Under the pieces are notes generated by a model. The model did no database searches, was not told the DNA's origin, and saw only the letters and a list, made by a program, of their open reading frames with translations. From Snuella lapsa (GTDB lineage Bacteria > Bacteroidota > Bacteroidia > Flavobacteriales > Flavobacteriaceae): a DNA stretch of 64,000 nt. A program made the translations under genes and the position numbers. The stretch spans positions 1-64,000 of the forward strand of contig NZ_BAABCY010000032.1 of NCBI RefSeq assembly GCF_039539345.1, in the 5' to 3' direction. Below are positions 36,463-45,319 of the stretch, piece by piece. Position 1 is the first letter of the stretch, and the number at the start of each line of letters is the position of its first letter.

Positions 36463-38007
36463 ATGGCAAAACCTAGAGAAAAATTAGCCGAATCATTAGA
36501 ACAATTAAAAACCATTCAAGATCAAGGGACAGTGGCTATAAAAGCATCTGATCTCTCTAGGGTTCATAGGGAACGCTTGGTCAAAAATGGATTTATACGT
36601 GAGGTGATTAAAGGTTGGTATATAATGCCCCCCCATGATGAACAAAAAGGGGATAGCACCTCTTGGTTTTCATCATTTTGGAAATTTTGTGCAAGATATC
36701 TGGAAGATCGATATGGTGAGGACTATTGTATTTCTGCTGAACAATCCCTTATGCTTCATGCAGGTAATGATTCTGTTCCAACGCAGTTGATTATACGTTC
36801 TACCAAAGGGAACAATGCCCAAACAACTTTATTATTTGGCACATCTTTATTTGTTATGAAATCGCCCCTACCCAATGTGGTAGAAATAGAACTAAAGAAT
36901 GGTGTTAGAATGGTCAATTTAGCATCATCTATAGTGCACTCCACCCCTTCAATATTCACAAAACAACCCATAGAGGCCAGGACAGCCCTTATAATGATTA
37001 AGGATGCCTCAGAATTATTAGGCATTTTACTTGAGGGGGGGCATTCAACTATTGCAGGTCGATTGGCCGGTGCATACAGAAATTTAGGGCAGGATAAAAT
37101 TGCTGATGATATTATCAAAACCATGAAATCGGCAGATTATGATGTTAGGGAATCCGACCCATTTGAAGAGCCCACACCTATAGTGTTCGATTTGCGGGAG
37201 CGATCTCCCTATGTAAATCGAATTAAATTGATGTGGCATGACATGAGAAAAGCGGTTATAGAGGTTTTTCCCCAATCACCTGGACTACCAAGAGATAAAG
37301 ATGCCTATATCAAAACTATTGAAGATATTTATACAACGGATGCCTATCATTCCTTATCCATTGAAAGATACGCAGTAACACCAGAATTAATTGAACGCGT
37401 TAGAAGTGGCGCTTGGGATGCCAAAGAAAATGAAAATGACAGGAAACAAAGGGATGCCATGGCGGCAAGAGGGTATTGGCAAGCCTTTAAGAGCGTAAAA
37501 GAAAGTGTTATAAACATTTTAAATGGTGAAAATCCAGGAAAAGTAGTTGACAAAGACCACGGAGATTGGTATCGGGAATTGTTTGCTCCTAGTGTTGCGG
37601 TTGGTTTATTAAAGGCTTCTGATTTAGCAGGGTATAGAAATATACAGGTTTATATAGGCCAATCAAAACATACGCCCATTAATAAGGATGGTGTACGGGA
37701 TGTTATGCCTTTACTTTTTGAATTATTGTCAAACGAAAAAGAAGCTAGTGTGAGGGCTGTCTTGGGACATTTCTTCTTTGTATATACGCACCCTTATGTT
37801 GACGGCAATGGGAGAATGGGGCGCTTCCTAATGAATACCATGTTAGCGTCTGGAGGATACCCCTGGACCGTTATACCTATTGAAGAAAGAGATAGATACA
37901 TGAATGCTTTAGAGAGCGCAAGTTTTGGGAAAAATATCAAACCCTTTGCAGTATTTATTGCTTATTTGGTTGATGCTGCCCTAAAAGGAAAGCCAATTGC
38001 AAAATAG
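36463..38007 (+). CDS. Fic family AMPylase-type protein fused to an AbiEi-like N-terminal domain
   Basis: 514 residues. Residues about 1-60 form a winged-helix (ending GFIREVIKGWYIMP) and 60-225 resemble the remainder of AbiEi-type antitoxins (SAEQSLMLHAGN, then VRMVNLASSIVHS). The C-terminal Fic domain has the complete active-site motif HPYVDGNGRMGR with His443, so nucleotidyl (usually AMP) transfer to a hydroxyl group is expected. An inhibitory helix of the Ser-x3-Glu-Gly/Asn type is present as Ser297-Glu301, but the last position is Arg302. Single gene on the plus strand between the mobile segment and the accessory run, probably a self-contained toxin-antitoxin or defence gene. Confidence 0.88.
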   Translation: MAKPREKLAESLEQLKTIQDQGTVAIKASDLSRVHRERLVKNGFIREVIKGWYIMPPHDEQKGDSTSWFSSFWKFCARYLEDRYGEDYCISAEQSLMLHAGNDSVPTQLIIRSTKGNNAQTTLLFGTSLFVMKSPLPNVVEIELKNGVRMVNLASSIVHSTPSIFTKQPIEARTALIMIKDASELLGILLEGGHSTIAGRLAGAYRNLGQDKIADDIIKTMKSADYDVRESDPFEEPTPIVFDLRERSPYVNRIKLMWHDMRKAVIEVFPQSPGLPRDKDAYIKTIEDIYTTDAYHSLSIERYAVTPELIERVRSGAWDAKENENDRKQRDAMAARGYWQAFKSVKESVINILNGENPGKVVDKDHGDWYRELFAPSVAVGLLKASDLAGYRNIQVYIGQSKHTPINKDGVRDVMPLLFELLSNEKEASVRAVLGHFFFVYTHPYVDGNGRMGRFLMNTMLASGGYPWTVIPIEERDRYMNALESASFGKNIKPFAVFIAYLVDAALKGKPIAK

Positions 38008-38203
38008 AAGTTTAAAGATCATATTCTAAATGAATAATTATACTTAACCACTTTTGCCTTAATTTGGGGACAAAACAACACTTAAATGTTAAATTTTTCA
38101 TAAAAAGAGGCTAATTCGGTGTCAGTATCATTTTTACCCCTTGACAATCCCTTTTAAAGCCTAATAACTTCAAATTTTGGTTAGTTCCACCTTGAGTACT
38201 TAA

Positions 38204-38235
38204 AGCCTAATCTTAATACAAGATTAGGCTTTTTT
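38204..38235 (+). terminator. Strong intrinsic terminator
   Basis: Perfect 11-bp stem (AGCCTAATCTT and AAGATTAGGCT, arms 38204-38214 and 38220-38230, 5-nt loop) with a T-run on the plus side. It lies about 200 bp after the fic stop. The 315-bp gap (38008-38322) shows no gene. Confidence 0.82.
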
Positions 38236-38322
38236 AATTTTTAGTGAAATCTAAAAATGTGGGATAATTTTGCCATAGTTGCCAACCAACTACTTGCAAT
38301 AATTTTTGCGACGGGATAAATT

Positions 38323-38838
38323 TTAATCAAACAATCTTCGTTTTTGCCTTTCCATTTTCATATAATCAATGATGGCTAACCACATTATTGCACTTGATAA
38401 AATTTGGTAGTCATCATTGATTATATGTAAAAACCGAAGTATGCCCCCAGTATATGCAACGACAACCCAGAATAGTTTTAAATAATCAAGCCTTTTTCTT
38501 ATGGGCTTATTTAGAAAACTGAAGAAATAAATCAACACAGCAAATGCAAAACCAACAACAATAATTTCATTTCCGTACGGATAATGCAATATTTTAAATA
38601 ATGCCCCAATAAGTATTATAGCAAATACACCTTTGAAAACCCTAAAATATTTGGTTCTAATGAATGTCCCATTTCGGATTAGCATAATAAAACCCGAAAA
38701 TTCACTTATTGCAAGTCCAATATTTGTCCAGAATTCAGTATTAGGGCTGTACTTAAATTTTGAAACTAAAAAACTAATTAGAGCAATGACTAACCCTATA
38801 ATTATAAGAACGACATAGTTGTAATTTTTTGCATTCAT
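38323..38838 (-). CDS. Multi-pass membrane protein with GldL-like segment
   Basis: 171 residues with about six hydrophobic segments. The fragment GALFKILHYPYGNEI resembles the FKI-H-W-P turn of GldL, the membrane part of the T9SS/gliding motor, but the C-terminal cytoplasmic domain of GldL is missing. Function unknown. Distal gene of the minus-strand accessory run, 60 bp after the TPR gene. Its link to GldL is a short-motif observation only. Confidence 0.6.
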   Translation of the reverse strand: MNAKNYNYVVLIIIGLVIALISFLVSKFKYSPNTEFWTNIGLAISEFSGFIMLIRNGTFIRTKYFRVFKGVFAIILIGALFKILHYPYGNEIIVVGFAFAVLIYFFSFLNKPIRKRLDYLKLFWVVVAYTGGILRFLHIINDDYQILSSAIMWLAIIDYMKMERQKRRLFD

Positions 38839-38898
38839 AATTTAAACGCCTGAAACTTTAGTTATCTTTATTTTACTTAAATCTTCAAATTTTATCTT

Positions 38899-39831
38899 TC
38901 AACTTCTGTTAACTACCCTTTTTAATAAATCCCTCACTCTATTTTCTGCCTTTCTTGAACTAATGTTCCTAGAAATTACTAACTCATTTATCTTAAGTAA
39001 ATCTTCAGCTAGTGGCACATTGTTGCTTGCTGCAATCAATAAATCGTTTTGAGCCTTTTCATGCTCTTTAATTTTCATTAATATTCTCCCTCTTGTTAAA
39101 TAAAAGCTTGGAGTCGATTGATGTATTTTTAAAGCCCTATCGAAATATTTAATTGCTTTTCTATATTTCTTGAATCTTTTGTAGCATAGCCCTGTGTTGT
39201 ATTGGACTTTATAGTTTTCAGGAAATTTATCGACAATCTTTTTGTGTAACCTCAACGCTTTCCAGTTATCCTTATTTCTTAAATAACTATAAGCCAAATT
39301 TGCTTTAATTTCGTCTACTCTATAGTTGCCTTTTAGACTTGTTATGTAAGCTGGAATTGCAAGATGGTGTAACTCTCTTAGAGCATAACATTGAGCTTTA
39401 ATGTAGTAAGCATAATATAGTGAGTTTTCTAGGCTTATCACTTTTTCACATTCTTTCCTAGCTTCATCAATATCATAGTTTACAAAGTATAGGCATGCTT
39501 TAAAAAAATGGAAAAGAACTAACTCTAATTTAGTTTTAAATATATCTGGGTTAATATTTTCAAAAGCAGATAGCTTTTCTTCTACATCAATTTCCTTTAG
39601 CTGAATAGCTAGTTTAAGAAACTCTCCAATATAAATATCTTTGACTTGGCCAGTAAACTCATCACATAATTGAACCGCTAACTCAGTTTCTCCATTTTCC
39701 CACTCATCAACAGCTCTATCAAGTAACTGAAATAAATAATCCGTATAATTTTCCTTAAGCGGATTTAGAAAAAAAGAATGGTTTAAAAACCTTTTTAAAT
39801 CTAAGAAATTGAAGAATTCGTCATTGGTCAT
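38899..39831 (-). CDS. TPR-repeat protein
   Basis: 310 residues, soluble, without signal peptide. From about residue 110 to 275 it contains several tetratricopeptide-type helical hairpins (AYYIKAQCYALRELHHLAI, KANLAYSYLRNKDNWKAL, VQYNTGLCYKRFKKYRKAI, FYLTRGRILMKIKEHEKA). Probably a protein-interaction scaffold. Its start is 2 bp after the preceding membrane-protein gene, so the two are likely translated together. Confidence 0.75.
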   Translation of the reverse strand: MTNDEFFNFLDLKRFLNHSFFLNPLKENYTDYLFQLLDRAVDEWENGETELAVQLCDEFTGQVKDIYIGEFLKLAIQLKEIDVEEKLSAFENINPDIFKTKLELVLFHFFKACLYFVNYDIDEARKECEKVISLENSLYYAYYIKAQCYALRELHHLAIPAYITSLKGNYRVDEIKANLAYSYLRNKDNWKALRLHKKIVDKFPENYKVQYNTGLCYKRFKKYRKAIKYFDRALKIHQSTPSFYLTRGRILMKIKEHEKAQNDLLIAASNNVPLAEDLLKINELVISRNISSRKAENRVRDLLKRVVNRS

Positions 39832-39833
39832 GT

Positions 39834-40325
39834 TTAATTTTCTTTTCCGATTTGGTTAATTTCCTCTGTTATCTTATTTCTTGAATCATTTAATGACTTT
39901 AATTCTCTAAATAAAATTGGAATACAAATGCCCGTCATTATTGCAAGTAAAGAATAACTATCAAAAGGTTCTGAAACCAAATATTCGGGTATCAAAGGGT
40001 TATCAGGTTTGCCAATAAAACTCATTAAATAATAACCAATTTCTAATGTTATTAGTACTGAAACGATAATAATTATGTTGTCAATTATTATTTTTTTCAA
40101 TGTAAACTCTTTTCTTTTGGAGTTAAAAACTAGAGCAGCTATTGGAATTAAAGACAATAGTAAAAAATCGAAGTGGTTAGTCCTAAACCCAAGGAAATAG
40201 TCAAACTCCCCAATTTTTCTTTTAAAAAATGTTTGCAATATAAAAGGGTTAAAACTCATATAAGCAAATATTAAAATAGAGGTAATTACACTAATTATTT
40301 TAGCTTGGTTAGGTATCTTCTTCAT
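39834..40325 (-). CDS. Membrane protein of unknown function
   Basis: 163 residues from the ATG at 40325 (MKKIPNQAKII), which directly follows the SUKH gene stop. A longer frame would overlap that gene by 56 bp and is rejected. Four hydrophobic helices (IISVITSILIFAYMSF, FLLLSLIPIAALVF, IIDNIIIIVSVLITL, LLAIMTGICIPILF) and a charged C-terminal helix. No family recognised. Sits between SUKH and TPR genes. Confidence 0.6.
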   Translation of the reverse strand: MKKIPNQAKIISVITSILIFAYMSFNPFILQTFFKRKIGEFDYFLGFRTNHFDFLLLSLIPIAALVFNSKRKEFTLKKIIIDNIIIIVSVLITLEIGYYLMSFIGKPDNPLIPEYLVSEPFDSYSLLAIMTGICIPILFRELKSLNDSRNKITEEINQIGKEN

Positions 40326-40326
40326 T

Positions 40327-40776
40327 TTATAATTTATTAAATCTATATATCCAATCCGTAAACGAATTAGATATTTTCTCAACAGTATTTAAATCATGGT
40401 CAAAAAAATATACAGAACTGTTCTCGTTCTTTTGCTTTAAGTTTGACGTTAAAAACCCGAAAATGCTTCCCATACAATCAGAAGCAAAAGGAATTAAATC
40501 TGTTGACAGTTGGGATGTCCATTCATTCTTCTTGTCATATATAATCTTTTCAATGCTCCAAAAATCTTGTATGTCATTCAACTCTAAGTCATTATCAACT
40601 ATAATATCTAATATACTTGGAGTCCAAACATCACCATAGCTTTTAATAAATAGTTTATAATCATTTGGAAGCACAATATTAAATTCACTTTCCAAATCAT
40701 TAAGCTCTAAATCAGTTGCTTTAACCAAACTTTCATTTCTATTGTATTTATTAATAAATTCTTCAAAAATTTCCAT
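40327..40776 (-). CDS. SMI1/KNR4 (SUKH) family protein
   Basis: 149 residues with the SUKH pattern: an N-terminal helix, LNDLESEFNIVLPNDYKLFIKSYGDV, and later LIPFASDCMGSIFGF and VYFFDHDL. SUKH proteins are best known as immunity proteins against polymorphic toxins, though many are orphans with unclear partners. Its start overlaps the stop of the preceding gene by one base, showing tight coupling. No toxin gene is visible beside it. Confidence 0.82.
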   Translation of the reverse strand: MEIFEEFINKYNRNESLVKATDLELNDLESEFNIVLPNDYKLFIKSYGDVWTPSILDIIVDNDLELNDIQDFWSIEKIIYDKKNEWTSQLSTDLIPFASDCMGSIFGFLTSNLKQKNENSSVYFFDHDLNTVEKISNSFTDWIYRFNKL

Positions 40777-41561
40777 TAGGCCTTAACTATATTATTTACT
40801 ACTTTTTCAACTCTAATAATATCTTCTAAGGAAACAAGTTTAAGCGTTTTTATGAATAGGTTATCATTAATAATTTCAACCTCCAAGCCTTTTTCCTCTT
40901 CAAAAATTTCTAGAATTCGTTTTATATGAATAATTGCGTGGCTCTTTTTTAAAGTAAAGCATTCATATCGGTCTGACTTGATTTCATCATCATTCCTTAA
41001 GAGGTCAAAGATTTTTTCGGATGATGACTTCTCCCTAAAATAGTAATGACCATTAATTGAACTTATTTTTACCCAAAACATTAAATGAGATTCCCTATAA
41101 TGTCCAGCCAAATTTAACTCAACAGACGGAAGAAAAACAAAGCCATTCTCAAACTTGTATAAATCTGAGTATGACCAATCATCGTAGTAATTTAAAGTCT
41201 TTGTTTCTTCTATAATACCTAGTTGTTCTTCAGAAAACTTGGCTCTCCTACAACTCTTACTTTCTCTTAAATAATTTAAAGCTATCTGAACCTGTTTCTC
41301 TCCTTCAGACGGCAATTTATCCAACTCTGTCTCTGATACTGTTTTAAACTCATTATCATGAGCTATCCAATGACCAGACTCAGCTTGTTCCAAAGTTAAT
41401 TTTGCTCCTGTTTCTGGATCAATTATAAACTCATCTTTTAAACTCTCTTTAAGTTTTCTGTCATACTCTCTTTCTTCTGGAGTTCTACTAAACATCCAAT
41501 AGATTAAAGCAATAACCACAACCGTAAGCCCTATAAACAAGAATATCTCAATATTATCCAA
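40776..41561 (-). CDS. Single-pass membrane-anchored protein of unknown function
   Basis: 261 residues. One N-terminal membrane segment (about 5-24) is followed by a charged linker (FSRTPEEREYDRKL), a short segment with DPETGAKLTLEQAESGHWIAHD, and an alpha/beta cytoplasmic or periplasmic domain (about 110-255) with FENGFVFLPSVELNLAGHYRE. No known family recognised. Overlaps the SUKH gene by one base and follows the DUF4132 gene after 113 bp, so it belongs to the same run. Confidence 0.65.
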   Translation of the reverse strand: MDNIEIFLFIGLTVVVIALIYWMFSRTPEEREYDRKLKESLKDEFIIDPETGAKLTLEQAESGHWIAHDNEFKTVSETELDKLPSEGEKQVQIALNYLRESKSCRRAKFSEEQLGIIEETKTLNYYDDWSYSDLYKFENGFVFLPSVELNLAGHYRESHLMFWVKISSINGHYYFREKSSSEKIFDLLRNDDEIKSDRYECFTLKKSHAIIHIKRILEIFEEEKGLEVEIINDNLFIKTLKLVSLEDIIRVEKVVNNIVKA

Positions 41562-41674
41562 ATGCTATAATTTATGTTTATTTTTAGATCTCATTAGCCT
41601 GCTTTAAAACAACTCTTTTCTTCTTCAGAACCGAACACCAACGGACATAACAAAAACACTTACTTTTTCACTAT

Positions 41675-44179
41675 TTACCGCCTTTCTATCTGATTCGTTA
41701 TTGTTCTATCCTTGATTTTATCATCACTTGCCAACATAAAAGCTTTGCTGAGAATTATTGATAGTGTTGCATCCCCTTCAAATGGTAAAAACACATTTTG
41801 TTCTTTCTTTCTATCAGCCACAATACATAAATATTGGTCATTGGGTTTCATTAAAATATTACCACTTCCCATATGAATTTTATAAATTCTCAATTTACCT
41901 TTAACCACAAGGAAATTGCCTTCAAAGCTGCAATGGTCTTTTATTTGTAGTTTGGGTATTAAAGTTTCAAGCAAATCTTTTCGTTGTGTTCCACTTATAG
42001 TAAGCTCGCCAAAAGAAAAACTATTCCAGTATCCACGAAATCTTTCTTCACCTCTATCTTGCCAATTTGGGTCAGCACCTATACTAGTAACTCCAACAAA
42101 CAAATCGACATCTCGCATAGCTTCAGAAAAAACTATCGCAGGGACATCTACCATATTAACTTGATTAAACTCATCATAAAAACGAACTTGGTCGGTTTGT
42201 AGGTAATTAAGCACTCCTATTTCATTTGCTAAGTCATGCACCCCATCTGTTTCTGTCCAGAATTCTACTTTATACTTCCATGCAGGAATGGTTAAGGTAG
42301 GGGTGTTGAAAGAATCCCATTGCCCCTGAAGTTGATAACGCCATCCCCTTTCTCTACAGAGAGCATTAAAAATATGTTGTCTAATAATATGCGCTGCAAA
42401 CCTATTAGAGTAAGAGTTTGTTGCCCTTTCTGCATCGGTAACGATATAAACTTCACGATGTGCTTGCTTAAACGGTTGCTTAACTTGGTTTTCAATTAAC
42501 CACTCTCGCCATTGTTGGACTTCTCCAATGGTGACTTTTACTGGATGCCATAACTCTACTTTAGACTTATTGAAATTTAAATCTATTGCACCTTGAGGAC
42601 TAACAAACTTATTATTACAATATATTGCACTTGTAGTTTTTGTATCAGTTTTAAAATTCCAAATGAGTTTTGTTCCGAAAAAAGCTAGAACTTTATTATC
42701 TAAATACAATTCTTTCCATTGGTTGAATTCCCATTCTCGTTTACTCAAAAATATTTTTTCAATCCTATTTTTTTGTGCGCTCAAATTGGACTGAATATCC
42801 TTAGCTTGCTTTTTAAAATCTTTTAAATCTTCGGGGAAATTATCTTTTACATGTTTTGGAATAGTTTTTATTTGTTTTCCTTTATCGTTTTCCCATAGTA
42901 AAGAAACCGTATTGGTATCTATTATTTTGATAATACCTTTATATGGGCCAAATGCTTTGATTATTTCGAAATCATCATTTAAATCGAAATCTTGAACCGC
43001 CAGCTCTTCTATTTCATCCATAGTTTTACCTTCAGCCTCGGCGACTCTAACAATAGCCTTCGTTATAAGGGATTGTACTGAAGGGTATTTAATCTTCATC
43101 CTAAACTTAGTTAGCCTAGAAACACCATCTCTATACGGCAATTTAGAAAAGGCATAAATACAGGCATTACCTAATTTCACACTTACAGCTCCATAACCTG
43201 GTAATTTTTTGAAACTCCATAAGCCCAATTCCTCAATAGATTGATTTAAGTTATCATCATTTAAAAGAGGGCTTGTCCATATTGCGGAGCGGAGTAATTG
43301 TAAATTTTCATCAGTTACAAAGGTAAATTCATATGCTTTATCCCTATGGATTACTTTTAAAAGTTGAATTAGAACCTCATTCCATGAAATGAGATTTTCG
43401 GTTAAAAAGGAAGTTCTGTTGATGGATTTAATTAGGGTTTCAGTTTCTTTTAACCATACATTTGTTGGTGTACTTTTTTCTTTTCCTTTTGAAAAATGCT
43501 TTAATAGATTAACAAAATTTGTTCTAGTCTCCCCATTGAAAGATTTTAGTGTATCCAATATTACTTTTCCTAATGCGTCACTTCCGCTAACTGTAAACTC
43601 TTTTGGATCTTCTTTAATAAGCTTGATTTTGTTTAAAACTTTGATTTCATCAGCATAAAGATTTCGTCGATGAGTAACCAGTCTTTGAATATTGGTAAGA
43701 CTTTGTTTTAATTTTGGGGTAAGTGTGATGGCTTGAACCTTTTTTTCAATCCTACTCAAAAAGGGAATTATTGGCCAATCCGAAGTGTAAAAATAGCTTT
43801 TCTTTCTAGCTGAAAGTTCAATACTTAATTGTAATAATTCATCTTCGTTAAAATCTATGTCTTTTGAACGGACTAATAGACTTAGTAACTTTGAAAACAC
43901 ATCCTTAACATAATAAGATTCCCTGTGCCATTTATCACTATAGCTAATGTTTTTGTAATGAACCAATAAATGAATTAATTCTTTTTTAAAGGTCTCAGGT
44001 CTTTTTTTGAGAGTTTTATAGTGTTCAAGATTGCTAAGCTTTGCCGAATATCCCTCTTTAGTTTCTAAAGCTTCTTTTACAAGCGTATTCAAAAATGAAT
44101 TAGCTTCATTGTTAATGATAGCTGGCTTTTGAGATTCCTTGTTATCAGAACTAAAAAGCCTTTTAAAAAAATTACTCAT
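41675..44179 (-). CDS. DUF4132-family protein
   Basis: 834 residues, soluble, mostly helical N-terminal two thirds. The C-terminal region from about residue 450 has the DUF4132 hallmarks: KVELWHPVKV near residue 540 followed by QQWREWL, QPFKQAHREVYIVTDAE near 567, SNRFAAHIIRQHIF, and VDLFVGVTSIGADPNW further on, and ends with a small beta-rich part. E. coli relatives (the MolR/YehI group) have no settled biochemical function. It follows, 4 bp later, a small protein with a C-terminal Gly-Gly, so the two probably act together. Confidence 0.75.
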   Translation of the reverse strand: MSNFFKRLFSSDNKESQKPAIINNEANSFLNTLVKEALETKEGYSAKLSNLEHYKTLKKRPETFKKELIHLLVHYKNISYSDKWHRESYYVKDVFSKLLSLLVRSKDIDFNEDELLQLSIELSARKKSYFYTSDWPIIPFLSRIEKKVQAITLTPKLKQSLTNIQRLVTHRRNLYADEIKVLNKIKLIKEDPKEFTVSGSDALGKVILDTLKSFNGETRTNFVNLLKHFSKGKEKSTPTNVWLKETETLIKSINRTSFLTENLISWNEVLIQLLKVIHRDKAYEFTFVTDENLQLLRSAIWTSPLLNDDNLNQSIEELGLWSFKKLPGYGAVSVKLGNACIYAFSKLPYRDGVSRLTKFRMKIKYPSVQSLITKAIVRVAEAEGKTMDEIEELAVQDFDLNDDFEIIKAFGPYKGIIKIIDTNTVSLLWENDKGKQIKTIPKHVKDNFPEDLKDFKKQAKDIQSNLSAQKNRIEKIFLSKREWEFNQWKELYLDNKVLAFFGTKLIWNFKTDTKTTSAIYCNNKFVSPQGAIDLNFNKSKVELWHPVKVTIGEVQQWREWLIENQVKQPFKQAHREVYIVTDAERATNSYSNRFAAHIIRQHIFNALCRERGWRYQLQGQWDSFNTPTLTIPAWKYKVEFWTETDGVHDLANEIGVLNYLQTDQVRFYDEFNQVNMVDVPAIVFSEAMRDVDLFVGVTSIGADPNWQDRGEERFRGYWNSFSFGELTISGTQRKDLLETLIPKLQIKDHCSFEGNFLVVKGKLRIYKIHMGSGNILMKPNDQYLCIVADRKKEQNVFLPFEGDATLSIILSKAFMLASDDKIKDRTITNQIERR

Positions 44180-44183
44180 ACTC

Positions 44184-44576
44184 TTAACCTCCTACTAATG
44201 GTGTTAATTTCAAGAAACTTATTTCAGTCTCAGGACTCACAAGTATTTCTTGGTCATAATCCGTTATTTGTTCATCATCAACAATTACAAAATACCCATT
44301 CTTAAGAAAAGCATCTAACGCCACATAAACTTGCTGTTCTGCATCAATGTTCTTATTTTTCTTTACCCTGAACCCATTTAATGTTCTCTCAGTATCACTT
44401 GGTTGGATTAATCCTTTAAAGATATCTGGTTTATTCTCGTTATAGGAGTTAACTTCAGATAGAACACGGGCAGTAATGATGTCCTTTAAGGTAGTTCGTT
44501 CATTTTCAACTTTAATTCTAATTTCATTGAGAATGTTTCCTGAAGCAGTTTGATCTTTTATTGTAATTGTTGTCAT
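44184..44576 (-). CDS. Small protein with C-terminal Gly-Gly, ubiquitin/MoaD-like candidate
   Basis: 130 residues. Predicted layout is beta hairpin (TTITIKDQ; NEIRIKVEN), a helix (TLKDIITARVLSEV), a variable middle, and a C-terminal strand EISFLKLTPLVGG that ends exactly in Gly-Gly. This matches the beta-grasp pattern of MoaD/ThiS and other ubiquitin-like proteins, whose tails end in Gly-Gly after a short strand (compare the PPVxGG tail of MoaD). It has no signal peptide. First gene of the accessory run, coupled to the DUF4132 gene. No E1-like gene lies next to it, so a conjugation or sulfur-carrier role is only a hypothesis. Confidence 0.65.
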   Translation of the reverse strand: MTTITIKDQTASGNILNEIRIKVENERTTLKDIITARVLSEVNSYNENKPDIFKGLIQPSDTERTLNGFRVKKNKNIDAEQQVYVALDAFLKNGYFVIVDDEQITDYDQEILVSPETEISFLKLTPLVGG

Positions 44577-44771
44577 TAGTATATGGAATTTTCAACTTTA
44601 CTAATCTAATAAAATTATATGAAATATCAGACAAACTCACCTGAAGGTTTCCATAGATACACTAAGTATGTAATACTTCCCTTTTTTTAACCCACATCTT
44701 CTCTGTCTTTCCCTAGTACATCACAGACTATTTCTTTATCTTTATTACAAGTTAACATTATTGATTAAATC

Positions 44772-44779
44772 TAACTTTG
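44772..44779 (+). promoter_or_regulatory. Candidate -7 promoter element of osmC-like gene
   Basis: TAACTTTG is an exact match to the Bacteroidota -7 consensus TAnnTTTG and ends 10 bp before the predicted start codon, implying a very short leader. No convincing -33 element was seen. Confidence 0.45.
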
Positions 44780-44789
44780 CTTACTAGAT

Positions 44790-45299
44790 ATGAATTCAGA
44801 AGCTCTAAGAAAACTACAAGCCCCGTTAAAAGAAAAATACCGGGAACAGCCACAAACGGCTAAAATAACCTTAAAAGCAGAGGGCAATATAGGTACTGGC
44901 ATTTCTTGTAAAGTTGATACTGGACGTGCCTTGGTAGAAGCTGGATTGCACCCAGCTACCGGAGGGAATGGCATGTTAGCCTGTTCTGGCGATCTGCTTC
45001 TTGAAGCCCTAGTTGCTTGCGCCGGTGTTACACTGCAAGCAGTTGCAACGGCCATTGGCATTTCCATTCGTAACGGACAGGTTAAGGCTGAAGGCGATCT
45101 GGATTTTCGCGGTACTCTGGGAGTTTCCAAAGAGGCTTCTGTTGGTTTTGAAAGCATTCGCCTTTCCTTTGTTTTGGATTGTGACGCTACCGAAGAGCAA
45201 ATGCAAAGTCTGGCCAAATTAACAGAACGCTACTGTGTAGTCTATCAAACCTTAACAAAAGGGGTTCAGGTCCAGTCCTCTTATAGTAAATTACATTAA
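44790..45299 (+). CDS. OsmC/Ohr-superfamily protein
   Basis: 169 residues. Fits the OsmC fold: a core helix with LLLEALVACAGVTLQAVATAIGI containing the redox-type Cys, and a C-terminal helix region ERYCVVYQTL with the second conserved Cys position. Members reduce organic peroxides or act as thiol-based stress proteins. The next gene begins 20 bp downstream on the same strand, so the two may be co-transcribed. It starts the block of stress-related genes. Confidence 0.88.
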   Translation: MNSEALRKLQAPLKEKYREQPQTAKITLKAEGNIGTGISCKVDTGRALVEAGLHPATGGNGMLACSGDLLLEALVACAGVTLQAVATAIGISIRNGQVKAEGDLDFRGTLGVSKEASVGFESIRLSFVLDCDATEEQMQSLAKLTERYCVVYQTLTKGVQVQSSYSKLH

Positions 45300-45319
45300 G
45301 GCATCTTTAACCACAAGTT

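Noticed and set aside
40326..40382. Longer start of the four-helix membrane protein overlapping the SUKH gene
   Set aside because: It would overlap 56 bp of the SUKH gene; the ATG at 40325 directly after its stop is better placed.
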